The notes beneath the pieces are model-generated. The model was not told where the DNA came from. It searched no databases and saw nothing but the letters and a program-made list of their open reading frames with translations. 64,000 nt of DNA. It comes from Chryseobacterium flavum (GTDB lineage: Bacteria > Bacteroidota > Bacteroidia > Flavobacteriales > Weeksellaceae). The position numbers were made by a program, and so were the translations under genes. Location: positions 248,001 to 312,000 of the forward strand of contig NZ_QNUE01000002.1 of the NCBI RefSeq assembly GCF_003385595.1. Reading direction: 5' to 3'. This document shows, one piece after another, positions 9,489 to 17,698 of this stretch; the first letter of the stretch is position 1; the number at the start of each line of letters is the position of its first letter.

Positions 9489-9697
9489 CGTTGTATTTTT
9501 AACAAAAACACCCTCAATTTGTTAAATATTCACTAACATGACTTTTTTCATACAAAAATTCGTTTTTTGCTTACAAAACTGAATTTCAGAGCACTAACAT
9601 TATTAAGACTGATTAAAAATTAACATTGAGTTAATAATAGTTAAATTAAATTTTGCGAATTTTGCAGAAAAATTAAATCTAATTATTACTAACGATT

Positions 9698-12295
9698 ATG
9701 AAATTAATCAACAAATCGATACTAACTGCGGTTATTACATTATCTACAGCTAGTGTTTATTACGCCCAACAAGTTCAAGACACAGTGAACACGAAGTCAA
9801 AGGACATTGATGAGGTAATCCTAAGAGGTGTTACGGATATCGCTAAAGATAGAAAGACACCTGTTGCTGCATCTACTATTAAAGCAGCACAACTTGTAGA
9901 AAGATTAGGAAATCAGGAATTACCTGAGATTTTGAACACTACTCCGTCTGTTTATGCTACAAAATCCGGAGGTGGTTTCGGTGACGGGGGACTTACCATC
10001 AGAGGTTTCGAATCAAGAAACATTGCCATAATGGTAAATGGTATGCCGGTTAACGATATGGAAGGTGGAACTGTTTACTTTTCAAACTGGACAGGCTTAT
10101 CTGATGTTACCAGTACATTACAGGTACAAAGAGGTTTAGGTTCTTCTAAACTAGCAATTGCTTCTGTAGGGGGTACAGTTAACTTCCTTACCCGTTCCGC
10201 AGACATGAAAAAAGGTGGAACTATAAGATTAGGAGTTGGTAACAATGATTATTTAAAAACATCTTTTGCATATAATACAGGAAAATCTGAAGGAGGATGG
10301 TCTTCATCATTCTTAATGAGCAGACAATCAGGAGGAACATACATCCAAAACACTGATTATGAAGCCTATGCATACTTTTTCGCTTTAGGTTTTGAGCCTA
10401 ACAAAAAGCATAACTTCCAGTTTACTTTAACATCTGCTCCTCAATGGCATGACCAGAGAACTTTTGCTCCAACAATCCAGAATTATATTAACTATAATCC
10501 TGAATATGATGGAAAAAGTCCTTACAGAAAATATAATTCTGATTTCGGATATTATACTGATGCTTCAGGAAACAGAGTTGCTTTAGCAAACAGATCCAAC
10601 TATTACTCTAAACCAGTAATGATGTTGAACTGGGACTGGACAATGGATGAAAAGTCTAAATTAAGTACCGTTCTATATATGTCTAATGGTAGAGGTGGTG
10701 GAACAGGTGATTTAGGTAAAGTAGGAGGAAAGGGAATGACTGATTTCTATGATACAGCTGGTCACTTTAACTATGATGCTATTTTTGCAGCTAATGCAGC
10801 TGTTAACTTAAATACTGCTGGTGCAGGAAGTACTCTTATTCGTAGATCAAGTATCAATTCTCACAACTGGTATGGTATCTTGGCTAACTTCCAACATAAA
10901 ATCAATGACAACTGGAATTTCTCAGTAGGAACTGATGACAGATACTACTATGGCTACCATTATCAGGTTATCAGTGACCTTTATGGAGCAGCAGGATATA
11001 AAGACAATGCAAACAAAAATTTACCTCCAAGAATCGTAAGCAAGACTTATGATTATAAAAAACTTAGCTGGAATCCTTTCGGAGGCAAATTAGCTCCATC
11101 TGAAGACCAGATCGGATATAGCAATGATGGAGAAGTACTTTGGTATAGTGGATTTGCACAGGTGGAATATAGTAAAAATAACCTGTCTGCTTTCTTACAA
11201 GGTTCAGTTTCTAATCAGGCTTACCAGAGAATTGATAATTTCGTGGTAGATGGAAGCACATTAAAAGGTCAGACCGTCAACACTAAGACCGGGTTCAAAA
11301 ACCTTTTCGGATATAACATAAAAGGGGGAGCTAACTATAACATCAATGAGCACCATAACGTTTTTGCTAACTTAGGTTATTATAGCAAGCAGCCGTTCCT
11401 TAACACTGTTTATCCAAGTAATCAGCAGCTTATTAATCCTTACCTGACTAATGAGAAGATTTCTTCTGCTGAAGTTGGATATGGATTCAGATCTGCAAAA
11501 TTCACTGCAAATGTTAACGTATACAGAACACAGTGGAAAGACAGATGGCTAAGAAAATCAGGACAGACTTTCACTTTAGCAGACGGTTCTACTACAACAG
11601 GTTATTCTGAAATCAATGGTATTACTGAAATTCACCAGGGAGTAGAATTTGATGGAGTATACAAACCAACAAATTTCCTTGAAATTCAGGGTATGTTCTC
11701 TTGGGGAGATTACTATTACAAAGGAAATGCTAATGTAGCTTCTTTCGATGATAACAACAATCCTGTTACTTTAGCTGGGTCAGGAGGAAACGAATTATAC
11801 TTGGATAAAGTAAAAGTAGGAGGTTCAAGTAATAACAGTATTCCTCAGATGACTGCTTCATTAGGACTTACTGTAAAGCCGGTAAAAGATCTTAATATCT
11901 TCGGAACCTGGAGATATGTAGGTAAACTTTATTCAACTATTGATGCCGGAACATTTACTAATGTTTCTGCACAGGAAAGAGGAGTATTGAAATTACCTGA
12001 TTTCAACCTATTCGATGTAGGTTTCTCTTATAAAATCAGATTGAGAGATCAGGCTCAATATTTTACTATCGGAGCTAACGTTTATAACCTATTTGATACT
12101 GTATATATTTCTGACTCTGCAACAAGTGTATTTGCTGATGACAAACCAAAATTTTTGGCTGATGGAAAAACACCTAATACAAATAACCAGACTTACGAAC
12201 AACTTGGTATGATGTACAAAGGTCTTGCAACAGGTAACCGTGCTTACTTTGGTTTCGGAACTACTTGGGCTGCAACATTATCCTTCAACTTCTAA
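9698..12295 (+). CDS. TonB-dependent receptor
   Basis: An 865-residue outer-membrane beta-barrel receptor with a signal peptide (to about residue 23, ending YYAQ). IDEVILRG is a likely TonB box. The plug domain follows, with PEILNTTPSVYATKSGGGFGDGGLTIRGFESRNIAIMVNG (read as two adjoining segments), VQRGLGSSKLAIASVGGTVNF, then many amphipathic strands and a final aromatic residue (ATLSFNF). Unlike the receptor at 22.2-24.9 kb it has no N-terminal CarboxypepD_reg-like domain. No SusD-type partner is adjacent, so a small chelate or siderophore-like ligand is more likely than a polysaccharide, but this is inference. Transcription ends at a strong terminator at 12327-12352. Confidence 0.92.
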   Translation: MKLINKSILTAVITLSTASVYYAQQVQDTVNTKSKDIDEVILRGVTDIAKDRKTPVAASTIKAAQLVERLGNQELPEILNTTPSVYATKSGGGFGDGGLTIRGFESRNIAIMVNGMPVNDMEGGTVYFSNWTGLSDVTSTLQVQRGLGSSKLAIASVGGTVNFLTRSADMKKGGTIRLGVGNNDYLKTSFAYNTGKSEGGWSSSFLMSRQSGGTYIQNTDYEAYAYFFALGFEPNKKHNFQFTLTSAPQWHDQRTFAPTIQNYINYNPEYDGKSPYRKYNSDFGYYTDASGNRVALANRSNYYSKPVMMLNWDWTMDEKSKLSTVLYMSNGRGGGTGDLGKVGGKGMTDFYDTAGHFNYDAIFAANAAVNLNTAGAGSTLIRRSSINSHNWYGILANFQHKINDNWNFSVGTDDRYYYGYHYQVISDLYGAAGYKDNANKNLPPRIVSKTYDYKKLSWNPFGGKLAPSEDQIGYSNDGEVLWYSGFAQVEYSKNNLSAFLQGSVSNQAYQRIDNFVVDGSTLKGQTVNTKTGFKNLFGYNIKGGANYNINEHHNVFANLGYYSKQPFLNTVYPSNQQLINPYLTNEKISSAEVGYGFRSAKFTANVNVYRTQWKDRWLRKSGQTFTLADGSTTTGYSEINGITEIHQGVEFDGVYKPTNFLEIQGMFSWGDYYYKGNANVASFDDNNNPVTLAGSGGNELYLDKVKVGGSSNNSIPQMTASLGLTVKPVKDLNIFGTWRYVGKLYSTIDAGTFTNVSAQERGVLKLPDFNLFDVGFSYKIRLRDQAQYFTIGANVYNLFDTVYISDSATSVFADDKPKFLADGKTPNTNNQTYEQLGMMYKGLATGNRAYFGFGTTWAATLSFNF

Positions 12296-12326
12296 TAATA
12301 TCACAATATTAGATTTTATAAATATC

Positions 12327-12353
12327 AATCCCGGCTTTGAGCCGGGATTTTTG
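12327..12353 (+). terminator. Rho-independent terminator after the TonB receptor
   Basis: AATCCCGGCT and AGCCGGGATT form a perfect 10-bp stem with a TTG loop followed by TTT. The next gene's -7 box starts 2 nt after the T run. Confidence 0.88.
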
Positions 12354-12354
12354 C

Positions 12355-12362
12355 TATCTTTG
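12355..12362 (+). promoter_or_regulatory. -7 box (TATCTTTG) for the 12.4-kb membrane protein gene
   Basis: Exact TAnnTTTG match 19 nt before ATG 12382. It lies immediately after the terminator hairpin and shows that translation cannot start at the in-frame TTG at 12337, which would be upstream of the transcript. Confidence 0.5.
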
Positions 12363-12381
12363 TCTACAAAAAAATAGGATT

Positions 12382-12813
12382 ATGGATTTTTACAACATTT
12401 TACTTAATGCCCACAAAGGATTCGGGTATCTGGAACTTCTTTTAGTTGCTTTATTTATCGTTGCACTTTTAGCTACCATGTTCGGGTTCAGTGGAAAAGT
12501 GAATAATTTTTTAAAGAAAACAACTCTGTTTACCATGATCTTCTTCCACATTCAGTTTTTATTAGGGATCATTATGCTGATTACTACTTTTAGCGGAGGG
12601 TTAAATATGGGAGAAGTAATGAAAAATTCGGCATTAAGGTTCCAATATGTTGAACACCCATTTTCTATGCTTATAGCGGCTGTATTGATGACTATTGTCA
12701 ACAAAAAAGTTAAATCCAATGACACCATTTCTTTAGGGGTTGTTATTATGGGGTTAATCGCAGTAGGGCTGTTTGCATTTGCATTTCCATGGACCAGGGT
12801 CTTTGGAGCATAA
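12382..12813 (+). CDS. Small four-helix integral membrane protein, function unknown
   Basis: 143 residues with four predicted membrane helices: GYLELLLVALFIVALLATMFG, a second around TLFTMIFFHIQFLLGIIMLI, a third around FSMLIAAVLMTIV, and a fourth around LGVVIMGLIAVGLFAFAF. Histidines sit in or near the helices (FFHIQF and VEHPFSM), a layout seen in haem-carrying b-type membrane proteins, but no full cytochrome motif is present. An in-frame TTG lies 45 bp upstream, inside the preceding terminator; the ATG at 12382 is preferred because a -7 box lies between them. I recognise it only as a conserved flavobacterial membrane protein. Confidence 0.75.
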   Translation: MDFYNILLNAHKGFGYLELLLVALFIVALLATMFGFSGKVNNFLKKTTLFTMIFFHIQFLLGIIMLITTFSGGLNMGEVMKNSALRFQYVEHPFSMLIAAVLMTIVNKKVKSNDTISLGVVIMGLIAVGLFAFAFPWTRVFGA

Positions 12814-12886
12814 AAAGAATTATGAAATTATACATGATGCGTTATAATTTATAAATATTTTAACTTTAAATTTTTAATTAAAATCA

Positions 12887-13879
12887 ATGAAAGTAGCTGT
12901 AGTAGGTTCAACAGGAATGGTTGGACAAGTTATGCTTAAAGTTTTGGAGGAGAGAAACTTCCCTGTAACAGAATTAATTCCGGTAGCTTCCGAAAAATCT
13001 GTAGGCAAGAAGGTGAAGTATAAACAGAAGGAATTTACGATTGTAAGCATGAAGGACGCTATAGCTGCCAAACCGGATATTGCGATATTCTCTGCCGGAG
13101 GTTCTACTTCGCTGGAATTTGCTCCTTTATTTGCAGAAGCAGGGACAACAGTAATCGATAACTCCTCAGCATGGAGAATGGACCCTGATAAAAAATTAGT
13201 TGTTCCGGAAATCAATGCAGATGTATTGACTAAAACAGACAAGATCATTGCAAATCCGAACTGTTCTACCATACAACTGGTAATGGTTTTAGGACCTTTG
13301 AACAAAAAATATGACTTAAAAAGAGTTATTGTTTCTACCTATCAATCTGTAACCGGGACAGGAAAAGCTGCTGTTGACCAGTTAAATGGTGAAATCAGCG
13401 GAAATGATTCTATTGCTAAAGTATATCCTTATCAGATTTTCAAAAACGCACTTCCTCACTGTGATGTTTTTGCAGATGATGATTATACTAAAGAAGAGAT
13501 CAAGCTTATGAAGGAACCTAAGAAGATTTTAGGTGATGATACGTTCAACCTGACTGCTACTGCAGTAAGGGTTCCGGTGCAAGGCGGGCATTCCGAAAGT
13601 GTAAATATTGAATTTGAAAATGAATTTGATCTGGATGAAGTAAGAAAAATTTTATCGGAGACTCCCGGGGTAATCGTAATGGATGACGTAAAAAACAATC
13701 AATATCCGATGCCACTTTATTCGGAAGGCAAAGATGAAGTTTTTGTCGGAAGGATAAGACGGGACCTGTCACAACCGAAGACCCTTAACCTCTGGATTGT
13801 AGCAGATAATCTAAGGAAGGGAGCCGCAACCAATGCAGTACAAATCGCAGAATACCTTGTAGCAAACAACTTAGTATAA
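12887..13879 (+). CDS. asd: Aspartate-semialdehyde dehydrogenase
   Basis: Makes L-aspartate-4-semialdehyde from aspartyl phosphate with NADPH, the branch step to lysine, diaminopimelate, threonine and methionine. The 330-residue protein starts with the NADP-binding motif VVGSTGMVGQ and has FSAGGSTS, the segment VIDNSSAWRMD, and the active-site cysteine C126 in NPNCSTIQ. It also has TYQSVTGTGKAAV and the substrate-binding RVPVQGGHSESVNIE. It is a single gene ended by a terminator. Confidence 0.97.
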   Translation: MKVAVVGSTGMVGQVMLKVLEERNFPVTELIPVASEKSVGKKVKYKQKEFTIVSMKDAIAAKPDIAIFSAGGSTSLEFAPLFAEAGTTVIDNSSAWRMDPDKKLVVPEINADVLTKTDKIIANPNCSTIQLVMVLGPLNKKYDLKRVIVSTYQSVTGTGKAAVDQLNGEISGNDSIAKVYPYQIFKNALPHCDVFADDDYTKEEIKLMKEPKKILGDDTFNLTATAVRVPVQGGHSESVNIEFENEFDLDEVRKILSETPGVIVMDDVKNNQYPMPLYSEGKDEVFVGRIRRDLSQPKTLNLWIVADNLRKGAATNAVQIAEYLVANNLV

Positions 13880-13890
13880 ACTAACAAATA

Positions 13891-13923
13891 AAAAAGAGTC
13901 TCAGAATTGAGATTCTTTTTTTT
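13891..13923 (+). terminator. Rho-independent terminator after asd
   Basis: AAAGAGTCTCA pairs with TGAGATTCTTT (one G-U pair) around a GAAT loop, followed by eight or more T residues. Confidence 0.82.
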
Positions 13924-13935
13924 ATCAAACACAAT

Positions 13936-14934
13936 ATGAATACCCAAAAGAATACACATAAAGAGAAAATAGGATTTCAAAAGATCATAGCCACGTTTGG
14001 GATTATCCTTTTCGTTGGAAAGATCATAGCCTGGAAACTGACTAATTCTGATGCTGTATTTTCTGATGCTATGGAAAGCATTGTTAATGTTATCAGTGCA
14101 TTCATGGGACTTTATTCACTTCACCTTGCCGCTAAACCCAAAGATGAAGACCATCCCTACGGACACGGAAAAGTAGAATTTGTTACCGCCGGAATTGAAG
14201 GAGCTCTTATTGCAATTGCCGGTATTATGATCATTTATGAAGGAATTCATAGCTTAATTATAGGTAAAACACTGAGCAAAATTGATCTGGGTATCTGGAT
14301 CATTGCAGCTACCGCCATTATAAATTACCTTTTGGGGTATATTTCTATTAAAAAAGGCAAAAAAGAAAATTCCCTGGTCCTGATTTCATCCGGAAAACAT
14401 CTCCAATCGGATACCATTACAACATTAGGGGTTGTTATCAGCCTTATTATTGTTTATTTTACAAAAATTTACTGGCTGGATTCCGCTGTAGCATTAGCAT
14501 TCGGACTTTACATTATAGTGGTAGGGTATAAAATTGTCCGCAAATCTTTAAGTGGTATTATGGACGAGCAGGACCCTGAAATATTAAATCAGATCATTAA
14601 AATTCTTGAAGAAAACAGGAGGACAGAATGGATTGATGTACACAATATGAAAATCCAGCAATTTGGTTCATCCCTTCATATTGATGCTCACATTACACTT
14701 CCCTGGTATTACAGTCTCCGTGATGCCCATGACGAAATGGAAAAAGTAATCCTGCTTCTGGCCGGAAACATAAAAAGGAGTATTGAATTTAATTTCCATA
14801 TGGATGATTGTAAGCCAATTTCCTGCCCTGTTTGCCAGATCAAAAATTGTCCCGTCCGCGAAAAAGACTTCATCAAACGCGTAGTATGGACCCCGGAAAA
14901 TATTACCAGTATGGATAAACATACCGTGGAATAA
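13936..14934 (+). CDS. Cation diffusion facilitator (CDF) family metal efflux transporter with C-terminal cysteine cluster
   Basis: An inner-membrane, proton-driven exporter of divalent metals such as zinc, iron or manganese. Six transmembrane helices are followed by a cytoplasmic domain. The metal-site residues fit the family: NSDAVFSDAMES in helix 2, the HPYGHGKVEF loop, and HLQSDTITT in helix 5 (HxxxD type). The cytoplasmic domain contains DVHNMKIQQFGSSLHIDAHI, typical of the metal-sensing dimer domain. The unusual part is the C-terminal end, with cysteines at 292, 297, 300 and 305 (CKPISCPVCQIKNC) that could form an extra metal site. Metal specificity cannot be assigned. It converges with the XrtF-associated gene, 13 bp away. 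Confidence 0.92.
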   Translation: MNTQKNTHKEKIGFQKIIATFGIILFVGKIIAWKLTNSDAVFSDAMESIVNVISAFMGLYSLHLAAKPKDEDHPYGHGKVEFVTAGIEGALIAIAGIMIIYEGIHSLIIGKTLSKIDLGIWIIAATAIINYLLGYISIKKGKKENSLVLISSGKHLQSDTITTLGVVISLIIVYFTKIYWLDSAVALAFGLYIIVVGYKIVRKSLSGIMDEQDPEILNQIIKILEENRRTEWIDVHNMKIQQFGSSLHIDAHITLPWYYSLRDAHDEMEKVILLLAGNIKRSIEFNFHMDDCKPISCPVCQIKNCPVREKDFIKRVVWTPENITSMDKHTVE

Positions 14935-14947
14935 AACAGGAATTACT

Positions 14948-15382
14948 TTAATTTTTCTTTTCCAATTGCTTCCTGTAATAAAACATTGGAACCACCAATA
15001 ATATAATTAAAGGCTGGATTACAAACCGTCTCATATAAAAAGAAAAAAGATAACCGATATCAAAATGGTCATTAATACAATATGCATACACCGGAAAAGT
15101 AATAATGAACACGATGATAATTAAAACAGCTCCCTGAACAGTCCATTCCTTATTTTTAAATAGTCCCTGAATAATCAGGCAGGAAAATAAAAGGTTTAAA
15201 ATAAACCGGAATACATGGCCGGTTACCAGCTTTCTCCATTCAAATTCCGGGAATGCGATATTTTTATTTGCTTCATGAAAGTAATTAAGAAAAGGGTCAT
15301 AAAAAATCCTGTCCTCAAAAACCCTTACACTGATCAGACCGCAAATACCTGCTATGACCAAAAACCAATTAAGAATTTTCAT
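14948..15382 (-). CDS. Exosortase F system-associated membrane protein
   Basis: 144 residues with four predicted membrane helices and the characteristic RVFEDRIFYDPFLNYFHE, the WRKLVTGHVFRFILN helix and FYMRRFVIQPLIILLV. It matches what I know of the small protein that accompanies exosortase F in Flavobacteriia. It starts inside the end of xrtF (14-bp overlap), so the two are translationally coupled and probably form a complex. Its biochemical role is unknown. Confidence 0.85.
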   Translation of the reverse strand: MKILNWFLVIAGICGLISVRVFEDRIFYDPFLNYFHEANKNIAFPEFEWRKLVTGHVFRFILNLLFSCLIIQGLFKNKEWTVQGAVLIIIVFIITFPVYAYCINDHFDIGYLFSFYMRRFVIQPLIILLVVPMFYYRKQLEKKN

Positions 15383-15899
15383 TTTTTAAGGCAAAGAATT
15401 TAATCCAGACAAGCCAGAGCAGAACAACACTTCCGTAAATAACAGCAGGAAAAACAAAGTCATGAAACATTTTACCATATTCCTGATGTTCTGACATAAC
15501 AATATTGAGCCCAACAATTCTCAAAAGATTCATGAGATATAGCAAAATAAGTCCTATCAGGACAAAGATAACAGTCTTTATTCCTTTATAAAAAGCAAAA
15601 ACAAAAGATACAAATAAGATCATTACAGAAATGGCATTACACCCTTCCACCATTCGTGTTACATATTGATTTTTCACATAAAACCATACCTGTTCGTTTT
15701 TTACATCGTCGTACAACGCTGTTTTATAGCCTATTTTGTTTTGTAAGAAACTTACCTGATCTGCAATTATTCTTGAAAAAGGGTCCAGCCCTGTATCTTT
15801 GCTGCCCGTCAGGTAAAACTGATAAGCAAAAAGCAACACCAGATATATGATGATGAATCGCAGCAAAATACCTAAAACCGGCTTGAAATCTTTTAACAT
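15369..15899 (-). CDS. xrtF: Exosortase family protein XrtF
   Basis: A 176-residue polytopic membrane protease/transpeptidase of the exosortase family, which processes C-terminal sorting tails at the inner membrane. The catalytic triad can be placed: C87 in VEGCNAISVM, R127 in NLLRIVGLN and H146 in MFHDFVFPA. It is short compared with proteobacterial EpsH-type exosortases, as expected for the F type. It overlaps its associated gene. No protein with an obvious exosortase tripartite tail was noticed in this window, so the substrate lies elsewhere. Confidence 0.9.
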   Translation of the reverse strand: MLKDFKPVLGILLRFIIIYLVLLFAYQFYLTGSKDTGLDPFSRIIADQVSFLQNKIGYKTALYDDVKNEQVWFYVKNQYVTRMVEGCNAISVMILFVSFVFAFYKGIKTVIFVLIGLILLYLMNLLRIVGLNIVMSEHQEYGKMFHDFVFPAVIYGSVVLLWLVWIKFFALKNENS

Positions 15900-15906
15900 G
15901 ATACTA

Positions 15907-15914
15907 CAAAGATA
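15907..15914 (-). promoter_or_regulatory. -7 box (TATCTTTG) directly before xrtF
   Basis: Exact TAnnTTTG on the minus strand with 7 nt between it and the ATG, so the message would be nearly leaderless. No clear -33 element. Confidence 0.4.
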
Positions 15915-16097
15915 AAAATTAGCCTGTAATAACCTGAATTCTAATCTAAAAACTTCGGTTTAAGATCATTCTTTATGTTTCATCGCTAAGATTTCCGGAA
16001 TATATTTGTCCTGACAAATAAATATCTCTTTAAAAACCATTAATTCCGTCAGTAATCCTTGTAAATTTAAGATGATTTCCAACTCATGTTAAATTAG

Positions 16098-16105
16098 TAT
16101 ATTTG
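16098..16105 (+). promoter_or_regulatory. -7 box (TATATTTG) before the AmgK-like kinase
   Basis: Exact TAnnTTTG match 10 nt before the ATG at 16116; no clear -33 element. It would drive the amino-sugar salvage cluster. Confidence 0.4.
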
Positions 16106-16115
16106 TTTTCGTATT

Positions 16116-17141
16116 ATGACTTCTGAAAACGCAAAACGATTTTTCGAAATTCAATGTGGCAAAAAATCTTCCGAATTTGTCACTCTTGCCCAAAGCGGCT
16201 CTGCAAGGGTTAATTTTCTGGCCACATCCGGTAATGAAAAATTTATCATCACGTATAATGAAAACGTCCCGGAAAATGAAAGTTTTCTATACTACTCCAA
16301 TATTTTCTCTCAGCTCCATCTCAATACACCCCACATATTAGCTGTTTCGACTGACAGAAAAATGTATGTACAGGAATTTTTGGGAGAACATACGCTTTCA
16401 GAGATCATTGCAAAAGAACAGCTTTCAACAGATGTTAAACTCCTTATAAAACAAACCCTGGAGAAACTGTTCAGCCTTCAGATTCTGACACAGGGAAAAA
16501 TTGATTTCACAAAAACCTTTGAATATGAAAATTATGATGAACTTCCCGTTACTCATGATTTATACTATTTTAAAAATTTTGTGGCAGATGTATTAGAACT
16601 TGAATATAACAAGTCTGTACTTCTGAGAGAATTCAAGTTGATTGTAAAACTAATTGAAGGCTTAGAACCAAAAGGAATTATGATCCGTGACTTTCAGGCA
16701 AGAAACATTATGGTAAATACCAATAATGAAGTATCCTTCATTGACTATCAATCTGCAATGAAAGGGCCATTGATGTACGATGTTATCTCTTTTCTTTTCC
16801 AGGCTAAGGCTAACTTCCCTGAAGAATTCAAAAATGAAATGCTGGCGTATTATATTCAGCAATTTGAGGATCCAATGGTAAGGGCCCAACTTCAAGGCTC
16901 GGTGAAGCCAATACAGTTGATGAGATTTTTACAGGTTTTAGGGGCTTATGGCTTCAGGGGGCTTATCCAGAGAAAATCACATTTTCTTGCAAGCCTGGAA
17001 CAGGGAATACTAAATATAACACAGCTTTCCAATTCCTGGAAATACATGGAAAATTATCCTGAACTGAAAAAAGTTATTCATCAGCTAACTTCCGAAAAGA
17101 CAAAATCGAAAATTGATGAAATATTAAATTTGAACCATTAG
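16116..17141 (+). CDS. amgK: Aminoglycoside-phosphotransferase-fold sugar kinase, AmgK-like (MurNAc/GlcNAc anomeric kinase)
   Basis: A 341-residue small-molecule kinase. The catalytic-loop aspartate is D192 in MIRDFQARNIMV and the metal-binding aspartate is D210 in SFIDYQSAM. The FQ(A/S)RNIMV wording of the loop is typical of AmgK and related COG3178 proteins rather than antibiotic kinases. AmgK phosphorylates MurNAc (and GlcNAc) at the anomeric carbon, giving the substrate for MurU. A MurU-like gene lies 560 bp downstream with a RapZ-type domain between them, which strongly supports a role in peptidoglycan sugar salvage. The symbol is by homology and context. Confidence 0.82.
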   Translation: MTSENAKRFFEIQCGKKSSEFVTLAQSGSARVNFLATSGNEKFIITYNENVPENESFLYYSNIFSQLHLNTPHILAVSTDRKMYVQEFLGEHTLSEIIAKEQLSTDVKLLIKQTLEKLFSLQILTQGKIDFTKTFEYENYDELPVTHDLYYFKNFVADVLELEYNKSVLLREFKLIVKLIEGLEPKGIMIRDFQARNIMVNTNNEVSFIDYQSAMKGPLMYDVISFLFQAKANFPEEFKNEMLAYYIQQFEDPMVRAQLQGSVKPIQLMRFLQVLGAYGFRGLIQRKSHFLASLEQGILNITQLSNSWKYMENYPELKKVIHQLTSEKTKSKIDEILNLNH

Positions 17142-17192
17142 GGATGAATAAATATTGAAAATTAATCATAACAAAAGAGATTTCATATTATC

Positions 17193-17212
17193 TTAAAGCT
17201 ATATAGCTTTAA
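17193..17212. promoter_or_regulatory. Perfect 20-bp palindrome upstream of the RapZ-C gene
   Basis: TTAAAGCTATATAGCTTTAA reads the same on both strands and ends 22 bp before the start codon at 17235. It has no loop or T run, so it looks like an operator for a dimeric regulator rather than a terminator. Confidence 0.5.
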
Positions 17213-17234
17213 TCGGTATATAAAAAATAATAAA

Positions 17235-17645
17235 ATGCTACACATAGACATACACAGCTTTTCATATAAGAAAGGAGGAATCCCCAAAGACAACTCAGGA
17301 AACGGAGGCGGTTTTACCTTCGATTGCAGGGGAATCTTAAACCCCGGAAGAATCGAAGAATATAAAAGTCAGACAGGAAATGATACAGGAGTTCAGGAGT
17401 ACCTTGAAACCAAGACAGAAATGCCTAAATTTCTGGAACTGGTAAAATCCATTGTTGCCATTAATATTGAAAACTATCTGGAGAGAGGGTTTGAGAATCT
17501 TCAGATTAATTTCGGATGTACGGGAGGACAACACAGATCTGTATATTCTGCAATTAAAATTGCAGAATATATCAAAGAGAAATATCCTGAAGGGACAGAA
17601 ATAAGTCTCCATCATGACGAACAACCTCAACTAAATCAGGGATAG
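17235..17645 (+). CDS. Free-standing RapZ C-terminal-domain protein
   Basis: 136 residues that correspond to the C-terminal half of RapZ (YvcJ family) without the P-loop ATPase half. Key matches: FDCRGILNPGRIEEYKSQTG near residues 35-55, then VQEYLE, and the phosphate-binding loop FGCTGGQHRSVYSA (residues 93-106, C95), nearly identical to the E. coli RapZ segment. In E. coli this domain binds glucosamine-6-phosphate and the sRNA GlmZ to control amino-sugar synthesis. Here it sits between an AmgK-like kinase and a MurU-like nucleotidyltransferase, so a sensor or activity modulator of the salvage pathway is a reasonable inference. Confidence 0.85.
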   Translation: MLHIDIHSFSYKKGGIPKDNSGNGGGFTFDCRGILNPGRIEEYKSQTGNDTGVQEYLETKTEMPKFLELVKSIVAINIENYLERGFENLQINFGCTGGQHRSVYSAIKIAEYIKEKYPEGTEISLHHDEQPQLNQG

Positions 17646-17698
17646 GCTGGAATGGAATCAGATTACCCGTTATTTATCATTTATTATCCATACTATTT

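Noticed and set aside
9489-9540. Terminator after nadC
   Set aside because: TAACAAA/TTTGTTA could pair, but the stem is short and AT-only and there is no T run after it.
9645-9672. Promoter for the first TonB receptor
   Set aside because: AAATTTTG and GAATTTTG each miss the leading T of TAnnTTTG, so no exact box can be claimed.
12337-12381. Upstream TTG start for the 12.4-kb membrane protein
   Set aside because: It lies in the terminator hairpin of the preceding gene and upstream of a good -7 box.
12874-13305. A 143-codon minus-strand frame inside asd
   Set aside because: It lies fully opposite the well-conserved dehydrogenase and has no protein-like features of its own.
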